Shown here piece after piece: positions 37,901 through 49,900 of a stretch of DNA of 64,000 nt. Source of the DNA: Patiria miniata (taxonomy: Eukaryota > Echinodermata > Asteroidea > Valvatida > Asterinidae); the NCBI RefSeq assembly GCF_015706575.1, contig NW_024037072.1:28707162-28771161 (forward strand), in the 5' to 3' direction. Position 1 is the stretch's first letter. Each line of letters opens with the position of its first letter. Under the pieces are notes generated by a model. It was not told where the DNA came from. It made no database searches and worked only from the letters and a program-made list of their open reading frames with translations. Both the position numbers and the translations under genes were made by a program.

Positions 37901-40900
37901 TTCGTTAAGGGCGCTGCTCGTCCTTACGTCAGGCGCGAGTTGCGTTAACTTGACATGGACAATCCTGATCTCAGTTTCTATGAGTTTAGGGACATATCCT
38001 TAAAATTATACCAGGACCTTGATAAGACAGTGGAGAGTAGTGAAGCATCAGTAGACAAAGTTGTCACAAGCAAACAGAGTAGTGAGATCCAAAAATTAAT
38101 AGATGGACAGGCCAAACTTGTTATAATGATGGAGAATATATGTGCGAATCAAGAAAAAATAAATAAAGCATTAAAAGACCTCGTCAAGGTTGTTGGACAG
38201 TCCAACACTAGGCCCACATTCTCGGGAAGATCAAATCTGAGATGCGAATACTGCTCAAAGAGAGGCCACGAGTCCGTAAATTGCTTCAGACGGAAAAATG
38301 ATGAGGCTCGAAAATCGCATGATCCCTATGCAAACCTGGGTAAGCCAAGCCCAAGCCCCAGTAATTCCTCATGTGCGCAACCCAATTCGGGAAAAGCTAC
38401 ACCTCTGTCCTAGAGGGCAATACGGCAGAGGTTGTGACAGAGCCCAATTCTAATGTTACTCAATCTTCTGAAGTAATGGAAAATGATATTTAGTGCACAT
38501 AATTTTTGTAGAGAGCTTTTGGCACAGTCTCCCACTACTGAAATTGAAATAGGGGACAACAAAACTAATCATAAGTTTGAAAAAGGGGTCGAAACTAATG
38601 CAACTTCTCTGCATGAATTTAGCCTTAAGGAACAGGAAAAAGCAGGGAAGACCCAAGATTCACCCATATTGAATCCGGAAGCTAATGAAGATTTCGATAT
38701 TTCGAGGCAAACTTTGTGTGATGATAATGTATCCAAAATATACCAGGCTGAAGTGACTGCTTCAGTAACACAATGCACTGAGCTACCTGCTTGTGTACAT
38801 GTAGCCCAACCATGTAGGGATGACTTACCAGGGGTCATTCATTTAGTGTTGTCTGTATCTGATGATGAACAAATTCCGAATAGGTCAGAAAAATCAGACA
38901 CTGGTCTTCCAGATGACAAGTGTCATGCCGTAGTGCGACATCATAATGCACCACAGCAAACTGTAATAGAGGGCTTGCAGCTAAAGTCTGAATGGATCCT
39001 CAAGCGCCTACCTGGTTGGCCTAATGCCATTACTTGAACTAATAAGCAAGTAATGCACTCATATATGCACGAAAAGCATAACAGAAAAGAGAAAAGTTAG
39101 TGTTCTGTTTTTATACACATGTATATGCCATAATATGTTCTAAATGTTTTCTTGTTGTATTCGTTACCAGTCTTTAGCGGTACAGAGGCTGCCTTCCGAG
39201 GCTAGGTGACAACCACCTCATACCCGCTGGTCCCAATAAGCATTAAAAACAAGACGTTTTTGTAGTTGTGAAATTTTTTAAGCATGCATCACATATATTG
39301 AATTTTTCATCTTTATGATTAATATTAAATCATGTCAGACAAAGCCAGGGTGTTCCTTTTTGGCCACTCCCTCCCAGCTGGGTTGCTTCGGCAATCAGGG
39401 TAATACCAGAATCGATGAGTCTTAGCGATCACTTTACAATATTTAAAGGTCATCCAGGTCTTTCACATGCCCGCATTTGTTGATAGCTTGCCACATTATC
39501 TTTACAAGCTCTTAAGAGATCAATTATCTAGAGCCGGGCAACTGTCATGTTCAACATTCAATCACATGGTCAAATCAAAGATAACAGTTGACTTCTGAAT
39601 GATAGCTGAAGTTTGATACAATTGAGATGTACTCGCAGAGACGAGTAAATTATCCGAAATATCTTGTAGATGGGTGCAATCCAACTGTGGAAGGGATGCA
39701 CAAGTATTGCAGAGGCATCCGTGAAGCCATCTATCATTGTGGGATATAGAATATGCATATTTACAATGTTTCTGTTAACTCCCGCCATGTTCATGATGTT
39801 TTGTTTCAGCACCGGCAAGCTAGGACCCAATTCCTGCATTTATCTTGTCTCCATGCTTTCCCTCGCCTTGGTCAACTCTCCCTGAACACGTTCGCAATGC
39901 TATTGTTTTACAGCCTTTTTCAACGTTTCTTCCCTCTCTTCGAAACAGTGTTCTCTTTTCATAAATCCCAACCCCATATTTATGTTGCATGTACATGTTC
40001 TTTTAAGTAAGATTAATAATTGAGCCTCCTCTCTGCCAATTATCAATTACTTTTTATCAGATTTGTTGTATATATTTATATACACCTCTTCTCTTACACA
40101 TGTGTTTTTTTGTATTTATTGTGCCGTTATTGCTAACTCCTTATTTACTTAATTCATTCAATTTCCTACATCATTTTTACCCCTTTCCACTTTTATTCAT
40201 TTCCAGTTAGTCATCTCTTTTCATTTCTTTTATATCGAAATGTTCATATGATTTAATATTTTTATTTTTATATATTCTTATTTACATTTATTTATTTATT
40301 TATTTACTTTACTCATACCTCAATGAGGAGCAGCAGGTCTCTTCTCATTTTAAGTACTATTTCAGCCTCCGGTTTGCCAATCACCCTTTAGATTTTCATT
40401 ACATTTATTGTACACTTACCTACTGTTCTCTTACACATGTGTTAATTTGTGTTTATTATGTACTTATTTAATGTGTCTTTATCATTTATTGCTTATTCAT
40501 GTAACTTATTTAATTTCATATTCAATTGCGTACTTTATCTTTATTCATTTCCAGTAATTCCTTTTCTTTTTATATTTAAATATTTTTAAGTTCTAACTTT
40601 GGGCTTCCAATACTTTTTATATTAGTATTTTTATATATATTTATTTACTCTGTGCACAACTTGATGAGGAGTGGCAGGTCTTTGACCACAGTGATTGTTA
40701 TCGCTTTTGCCTCTCCTATGCCCATCTTGTATGTGATGAAAAAGAATTGGCATGAATAAATAATAATAATAATAATAATATTAAACGTCGTGCAAATGTA
40801 ATGCACGAAATGGAACCTTAACCTTGCTGAAAACATTGTTTAACCTTGTATTACATTTTGTATTATGTAACGTGTTGTATTAAGACCCATTAAGACATAC

Positions 40901-43900
40901 ATTGTATTTCATATCTTTTGCAAATGTCTGGAGAGGAGAGTTGTTGAATTTTTCATGTGTTGCTCGGGGGTTTGCTCGTTGAGTGTGGGGGATCCCCTTA
41001 CCACTGAACAACACCGTGTTTGCTTAAAATATGTCAAGGAAGCATAGTGTAATTTTACCTTATGTTGTATTGTCACTTATAAACATGCGCAGTGATGTTT
41101 GCGGTGATGTAACACATTGTAGTTATATATATATTGGATCTTTGGGTCATGAAAGAACAATTCGAGGGCGAAGGTTCCAAAGCAGGGCACTTGTGGTGAT
41201 CTGACTCGAAACGAGACTCAAATACTGCCTTGAGACAAGCCTATTGTTTACTGTTAACAGTAAACACTACAGTTTACAACGCTACGACCACATTACTGCA
41301 CCATGCCGTTCATACGCTTGGGTGAAATAGGCCCATTGTGTAGTTGGTCTATCTCCATACAAATTATTAGACATAATTAATATTTGTGTATAATCATGGT
41401 CATTATACTTGAATATTTCTGTCATAATAATAGCGAAACAATGTTTGTAAATTTTTGTATTATGCCGAGTGAAGGCCCAGTGCTTTAACCTTACGCGACG
41501 TGCTTCGATGAACGTACTACACGGCGCTAGCCGTCCTCTCTCTCTCGCTGGAATTTACTTCGTACGGAAGTAAGTTTCACGTTCTCTGGAAATCTCACTT
41601 ATTTTGCATAGTTTATTCACCGAAATACCTCATTTTGAGCTAACCATGCTATGAATGCAGGTTCATAGAACACGTGGACCGAGTGTAGGCTCAAACCAAA
41701 ATCAGAATCTGTCATTTTGGACAAGTTTTCTGTGTACCATTCTCGGGAAACTCTTGTGGGTGCAGACCAGTAAATCGGTCCGAAATTGCCTGCGCCGGCC
41801 AAATCGCGATTTGCATGCCCTCAAAATCTTCTGTATTTAAGCATGCTGTGGGCCATGAACTTGAGGGTTTGTAAAAAATATGGGTGGAAGCCGTGCACAG
41901 GACTGGGAGCTTGCAGTTCTGTGTAATTTGGATGTAATTTGGACCCTAAAAGCGTTCTATTTTGCAATGGAGTGTAGGCATCGTTTTTCAAAATGGCGAT
42001 GGGCTTCAGGACTATTTTTAGGGGTGATCGTCTTCAGATTGAAATTTCTCCTAAAAGTCATCAGTTGACCCCCCGTAAATTGAACAGAAAATGAAAGATG
42101 ATAAAATAAGCTTTAATTTGATGTGTGTCTCGAACACCTTGGAGAGTTGTGAGTATTTTTCCCGAATTTTGGAAGTGGGAGCATTTACCATTGGGGTCTA
42201 TGGAAGTTTATTTACTGGTCTGCTACCTTGTGTGTGGAAAGTTTGTGTGAGATTACCGCGTGACTTTTACGTGAAGCGTACGGCTGTTTCAGGTATCGTT
42301 CCGACGACTATTTATGTGTTCGGTCTGTGTGTTGTTTACACAGGTTGATTCTATACATGGAGAGAGCGGGTTTGCACAGTGCTCAGGCTCAGAGTTAATT
42401 TTACTCATAATTGGGATTTTACTCATAATTAAGCTCAGGCACAGGCTCGGGTTCAGGCTCAGGCTGCTAATTACTAGTGTGCCACATGTATACCATATAG
42501 CCCATTAAATACTAGTCTATACCATACCCTAACTATTTGAGATGTATGTAACCTAGACTATTGCTAGACCGTTGAGATTCCCTGAAATCATTAACAAATA
42601 CTGAAGTCATCACATGTAATGTTATCTCACTGTCATATTAAGCTGATGTGAAATATTACAGGGTTCAGTGCCATTAACCTTGACAACTTTTGTACGCTTT
42701 ACTCCTGACAACTTTTATTTATTAATTTATCTCACCAAAGCGGACTCACCACATTAGGCAGCATTTACCCTACACGTAACCGTGACATATACACATATCA
42801 AATTGAATAGTAGTACAGAGCTATGACAGACCACTCACCAGTCATTAATAATCAATTCGAACGGCACTGATCTCCAAATTTAAAACTGATCTCCAAATCT
42901 TTTGTTCATTCTTTTTACCTGTATGTAATTGTGCTTGCCAAAAAAAGGAAGATACTTGCTTGCCCGTACCTTCAAATTTTGAAGATGCACATCTAAGTCA
43001 TTAATGTCTTTGACCCCTTCAGACACTACTACGTTAATGCCGTGCGCTTCCAAAATCCATCGGAATTCCTTCATGTGCTGCAAAACAAGTCAACAGTTTC
43101 AAATGGTCAATTTTTAGATTTGAATATTTAAGAAGTCGGAGACGTGACAGTTTCAATTACTACGGCGATGAAAAACCACCGATGTAACGTGATGATATTC
43201 GGGAAACTCTACTTTAAAGGTTTTTTCCCGATAAATTCTATAAATCTATAAAATCCATGAGCATCGATGGCTGTAACTATTATAGGCTGATTCCAGCTTG
43301 AATTGAATGAGAGCAGTGTACAGAGAGACAATGGGCTTTTCATACGCATGCGAGTGACTGTTGCGGCTGGAAACCGATTTTATATGGTTTTTTTTCCCGA
43401 ATTGAGAGTAAAAAGCACGTGCGGAATGCATTAACGATTTAAAGAAAAGCCGCCAGATGTAGAATAAGGGAATATAATTGAGTGTAATCGTGCTTCATAC
43501 CCGTTTCAGCCTGGCACTCTCAAGGGCGGATCCAGAACACAATTTTAGGGGGGGGGGGCCAAACAAAATTTGGTCCCCCCAAAAAGTGGGTCAAAAAAAT
43601 TACGGCGTGGGGTTTGGGGCCCGCTTAAGGGCCCCGAAATTTTTTTTGGATTCTAAATGCTCTGTGGTGCGATCTGAGGCAATTTCTGACCACTTTAAAC
43701 CAATGTTTTTTTGAGGAAAAGATAGTGGTGTACTCATTGCCTGCCTTAATTGCGATGTTACATTAAAAAAAAAAATGGTTTCGTTTTGGGGGGGGGGGCC
43801 ATGGCCCCCTTTGGCCCCCCCCCCCTGGATCCGCCCTTGGGCACTCTAGAGTGACTCAATATGACCCAAATATAATGTGGTTTCAAACTTTGGTAACTTT

Positions 43901-46900
43901 TCTACCATCAGTTTCAATTGAGTAGAAATCCAAAAGTATACAACAGTCGATCTTTCTACATAGTTGTTCCTTACTGTTTCAAGCGTCCAACTTATGTCGC
44001 ATTAACTTATTTTCGATGAGCGCGACTCTGGACCCGCAGTTTCATTCGGATATACTCATATACTTTATATATAGTGCATGTCCTAAATCTAAAGTTGACA
44101 TGAAAAAAAATATATAAAATGGACAAATCGTACCGTTTGAAAGGCATCGCTTTCTTCAAAGATGAAGGCAATTCTCCTCCATCCCATCCACCTAAGGAAG
44201 ACAGCCCCAGCAGACACCTGAGCCTCATAGGTAGGATGTGCTCGAACAGTGTACGGATAATTAGTTCGGTTTGCTAATCTGTCATCACGTGACGCCAAAC
44301 CAACCTATCAACCAATCGGATGAACTGTGCTTATTAGGAAAAGTCACGTGGTTTGCAATTGTACATTCTAACGTCTGTAAAAAGGCAATACATCATGAAA
44401 TGACTGCGCAATTGAATGTATTTCTCCTTCCACCATCCATCAAAAGTGAATTAAGTTCATGAATTTATTGAACCATGTGATTTTCATGGTTCCCCTTTTA
44501 AACTATTTCGATCTTACTTCCACTTTTTTGGATAAAATAAGATTGGCTTATTTGTGAATATAAACACGTCAATGTCAATTATTTCCAATTAATCTAAAAT
44601 CAGCTTTCTGAAAATATATTGTAAAACAATCATCGGGACTGCTACATGCTATATTAGACTGAGGATTCTGTTTGACTTCAAGCTGTGCAACTATTGCTGC
44701 ATAGTGATTCTGATTTGATAAAACAAATTTGAACACACGTGGCAAATAATGATGCTCAGTCATCGCAACTTAAGCATGACCAGGAAAAAAAGTACTCGAA
44801 AAATGTATCCACTATATTGGGCCAGTTTTATGGGGCTACTAAACGTTTAACACAGGAAAACTCCTAAGCATTTGCTAAGCAAAAGGGGTCACCAGTCTAA
44901 ATGTATTGCACCTGTCTAAATGACCTGTGCTCATTTCTGCTTTTCCTCAAATTTGAATTAGCACATCAATTTGCTGAGCTATTTTTCTATTTTGCACGCT
45001 GATTAGACGGTAGTCACCTCAGGTACATATGTTAGCTTAAGATAAGAACAGGAGGTCCCACTGTACGTATGCGTGAGAGAATATATAACAACTTGCCTGG
45101 ACAATATTGTATCTTGCCGCCACCTGATTGACGACCGTAGCCTCACCCGAATGGTGAGGACCGCTTGTGAGAACAACGGGAGGATCAGTAGACACCAAGC
45201 TGTACAAAACCCGTAGCGCCTGCTCAGGATCAGCGTTCTATTGGAATCAAGCAAGCATTTATGAAACAGGTGTTCAACCTGTAAAATGACCTGTTTAAGC
45301 ATTTGACACTGACAGTATGTTTGGTACACCCAACGGTAATTTGAATCATGTTATCCGATGAATAATATCAATTACTTTCAAGAGGAGCACTTAGAGCCCT
45401 TATGTTCCTTGATGATACTGCCAGAAGAGTGTTCTATTATCGAGTATCAGCATTCGCCCACGTCTTTCTTTAGTACTAAAATTGGTCAAATTCATGTTGT
45501 TTGAACCATAAATATTTAAAACTGCACCTTTGTTCACGCAGAGGTGCATCAACAAGCGTGGACCTCGTAAGAAGGTATGTTTCTTGGATTTTGCGACGAT
45601 GGATTATAGGGCAAGGTTTAGGCCCTTTATTTCTAACTTGTCCAAACAATACGGAACGGAGAAATAATTCCCTCTCCCATATTGTACCATAGGTGCTGCA
45701 AAGGAAAATATTTATGAACTATAGAGAGAAGGAACCTTTGCTGTCGCTTTGAAACCATTCACTTTGTTACCTTTTTTTTGTTCTGGTATTTGCCTGCTCT
45801 AGAAACGTCAAACAGAGAAAACAGTCATCGTATTTTCCCAAATGGAATTAGCCTAACCCAGAAATTTAAAAGTTTCGTTTTTATTAGGTCGGCTTGGATT
45901 GTGACTTGATTGAATCTATTTAAAGATTTACGAGTCTCAGGCTGAAATACAACGCTGCCGTTTTACAACAAATCTAAATTCTGGATTTAGGAGTCTACTA
46001 TTGTAATATGCATATGTGCGTAATCTATTTATCAAAAGAGTTTGCAAATTCGGGTTTTTTTTAAATGTTGGTCAGCCATTAAAACAGCATCCAATCACAC
46101 ATGTTCCCTGACGAACTGTTTCAATATCTGAAGTATCTTCTCACTTCATTGACTTCGCCTTTTGCTACTTAAGTATTCACTTTCTTAGAGTTTAGGCACT
46201 CTCCTGAAGACGGTCAGAGCATACTGACCGGAACGTCGAGTTTATACCTCTGGTTCTTTTCAGAACCATTCTCTTAGTTGAGAAGTTATTCGCACATGGT
46301 GTTTCCGCAAACCTTTAATTATTTAGTATCTCCACCATGCAAAGCCTCAAATCTTACTTATCTGAAGTATGTTTAAAGTATGACACTATTTTAAAAATAA
46401 CATGCTTGTCAAAGGCTAAGAAAATCTTTTTTTCCCCTTCTTATTATAAGGTGATTGTTTGTCTATTATTACGGTAAACGGGGGGTTTTTTTTGGTTTTT
46501 TTTTCAAACCATAAAGATACTTTACTTGTGAGTCGTAACTGCCTTCTATTGCTCAAGTCAATTTGACGTTTTCAATTTTGCTCTTTGATGTTTAAAAAAC
46601 TTACAGCTAAGAAAATCATTCATTAAAATAGAACAGTTGTAATTTGTTTCACCCTAGCATCCAGTGGGGCCCGAGGCTATCGCGCAACACCTCCAATTGC
46701 ACTGACTTTTAAGAACATACATGTAACTATTTTACATCTGTTGATACCCTCAACTTTACGGAGATGTATCTCGTGGCAAGTGGGGAGGGAAGAGGAAAAT
46801 TAATGCTTGGTTAAGCTGTGTTCAGTTCTTCGGAGGACAGTTGAGACAAAAATGAAACACACACTGCACCGAACCACATACCACGCAGTTGACTGCAAAA

Positions 46901-49900
46901 CCCCTGACAGAGACACATATGCCTATTTTTGCTCACGTCTTACAAGAAAAAAAACTTCTCGTCTTAGGCCTATCAGTTCAACACTCACCGTGGAGAGGAT
47001 ACAACCTTAAAGGCAAGGACTTTACTTACTAAAGTGCCTATTCCAAAAGACAACGACTCGTGTTCGGTAAATAAGATACATGCTATACATCTACATTAAC
47101 CTTGTCTTTGTTATTCTTCCCAAAAAGCCACTACTGCTTGTTGCCTGTGTGACACTCTTGAAAGGTTTTAAATTGAGAGTGTACCCTCCGTTCTATTTTC
47201 GAGATAACCCGATTGTTTTCGACTAGCAATACATCGAACGAAACGAAAAGGCCCGCATTATGGAATATTTAATTTCTACACTTGAGGTCGTTATTTTGGG
47301 TCCGACAACAATTCAGTTCTTGCAAGTTACACTGGTTCCCGCCACTATCGACTTCAATCGACTGGGAAACAGTGTACTCAAGGCAAAGGCGATCTATTGT
47401 GTGCAAAAAGTAATCATACAAAATATTCTTCCAGAGGGTTTTAGGCGCTTAAAGGTAACTACGAATAGAATTTCTTTTCGTTTAAAATAAAACGTGCAAT
47501 AACGATGAAACCTTTATGTTTTCAATGTTCACTTTGTCCCGCAGTATATCCAGAGCACTTCTGCTTTTTAACTGAAAACTTCTGTAAGAGCCCAACGATT
47601 GGGAGTCTGCTTCCGTCCACCTTGCGGATAGCATTTCTTTTTTGTAACGCAACCATGCAGTTTGTATTATGGTACAGTTAATTCTTCACCAAACATGTTC
47701 ATTGCTTCCAAAAAACACCACTGCCTTTTTTTATTTACGTTAATAGATCAACATGGAAAAAGTTGCAAACATTAACAGAAATCCCTTATGTTTTTACTTT
47801 GTTTTATGTCAAAACAAAGCTCTTCAAGATGGACAATTCAAGGCTTATATGCCATTTCCCCCTTTGTGCTGTTTGTGTTTATCCAATTATTTAGTAACCG
47901 TCAAAAAGGTCGCAACGTTACAGGATTGTGTCCGGTACATCTGTCGGGAGAGGTTGAATTTGGGCGTGCGCAAAATTGAATATTTTTACAAAGGGTCATT
48001 CCGTCGAAAGTAACGAAGCCCCGGGCACGGAATTGAGAGCAACGACGTGAAAGATTCAGCTGCAGGTGCAGTGCCGCATGAGTGAACAAAGACAGCAAGT
48101 TTGATCAAGAACTATAACACTTTTTTTCGCAGGCTTACACCGAAAGTTTGGAAATGCTTATTGTCAAACGTAAGAAAATAATAATTACAGACAGTTTAAT
48201 GGACAGCTTTGTTGACTTTGGGTTGGCACAGTGTACCTCTGTTCGGTTTAATATGATCGTACGTCCGCGGTCAGTATTTGTTGGACTGGTGGACTACTTT
48301 GGTCCAGCCCGGCAAAGGGAGTGGTCGAAATACTTCTTGCCAATACCAGTGCGCGTCGATGTACAGCAGTGAGCTACGTTCAAGACTTCCGCACTTCAAT
48401 ACGAGCGCACACTGTTCACGAATCAACAATATTACAGTCAACCATTGGTCCTTGATTGCACATTCAAAAAGAGTCCTCAATAAGTCATTTTCGAGAAATA
48501 TTACCAGCGGCTGCTTGCTTGTCGCTGATTCACGGCAGCATGTTTGAAATGGTCCGATAACGCCACATTGTGGGAAATACTTTAAACTCATCAATCGCGC
48601 ATAGGCGCGCCGCTGATGGCAATGACAATAAGAGACAACGATACATCATCGTGAAATACAAGCCCCGTCCGACGCACCACGCAAAACGAGTTACATTCTA
48701 CACGCATGTTGGTTAATTTTTAAGGGTATAAACCAGGATTACAGAAGTATCCGGATGTCCTGAGATAGTCTACTAGCAATCTTCCTATATTTTACCTCGT
48801 GGAATTGTGCGATTTGATAAAATTCTCAATTTATGCTAACATCCGGACATAGGGCTTTTGCCTTTGTCGCCATTTCCTTTGATATCTGTTATAATTATGT
48901 AGCGCTGAATCTACCCGGGTGCCGGTCCGTCGGCTCTGTTCCGATCTGCCGTTGGTTTTAGCATTTCAACTGAAGGATAATGTGATTTTAGAATCCTACA
49001 TTTTATCGGGTAAGAGGAAAACATATAGAAAGGGGTCTCGGTAATGGGAGATTTGATGTGGCAGGGATTATACTAACAAACTAAATGCAACAATAACAAA
49101 AAACCAAGTGTGAAATGGTTCGTACCACCACAAGCCTATTACATAATAAGAACATGTTTGTCTCCTCAGCACCCGTCTACCTAAACCATCTCCTCACCTT
49201 CTAGCACCGCGACAGCCGACTCCGTAAACTACAAGACTCAACAACACTAACAACCCCCATATGGAACAAATCGATCGGTCAGGGTGCCTTTGGTTATTCT
49301 GGCCCCCATCTGTGGAACAAGCTCCCTCAAGAAATTCGCCAGTCTGACTCAGTGACAACATTTCGGAAACGTTTGGAGACAGAACTATTCAGGGCTCATT
49401 AATTCATTAATTAATTTTTTTTGTAATTTTTTGTCAAGCGCCTTGATCTATATAGCATTGTTAGGATATGTGCGCTTTATAAGAACCTGCTATTATTATT
49501 ATTATTAGCGTGGATAGCTAGCGGACAAGGTCGATTATGCTAATATATCTTGGTAAACGTCAATTGCAGGTATTTTGGGTGCGAATTTTTGGGTGCGAAT
49601 TTTTGGGTGCGAATTTTTGGGTGCCCAGACGTTAACTACATTATTCACTTTCTGCTAAGATGTTGTTCAGTTGGTTCAGTTTGATTCCATTGTGGTTATT
49701 ATGTGGTTTTTTGATTAATTAATCTAATTTATTTTCAGGAGTTTATTTATGATTGTGTGTAATTAATTAATTATTTCGTGTATTGCATGTATGCATAGCA
49801 ATTTTCCTCCATGGTAGGACCATTAAAGTTGAATTGAATTGAATTGAATTGAATTACGCCCTAAAAAACACGTATTAAACCTATGAGTCCGGATTTTGGC

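Larger units (their letters stand above)
35398..42787 (+). mobile_element. Broken LTR retrotransposon, gag-bearing, probably Ty3/Gypsy-like, no recognisable pol
   Basis: A fossil element of about 7.4 kb, antisense to the host gene, in GABA-B-like intron 4. The two LTRs (35398-36711 and 41192-42787) start TGTGGTGATC and end in CA, and a 4-bp duplication TATA flanks the whole (35394-35397, 42788-42791). The inner part holds a gag-like region with a CCHC zinc knuckle and then sequence without a recognisable protease, reverse transcriptase or integrase. The LTRs differ by several percent and by indels, so the insertion is not recent. It carries a few breaks in gag and three internal insertions or duplications listed separately. 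Family assignment rests on gag style only. Confidence 0.85.

Noticed and set aside
48271-48594. 107-codon minus-strand frame in the receptor intron
   Set aside because: No recognisable domain, no splice context joining it to the receptor, and an opposing frame of similar length on the other strand.
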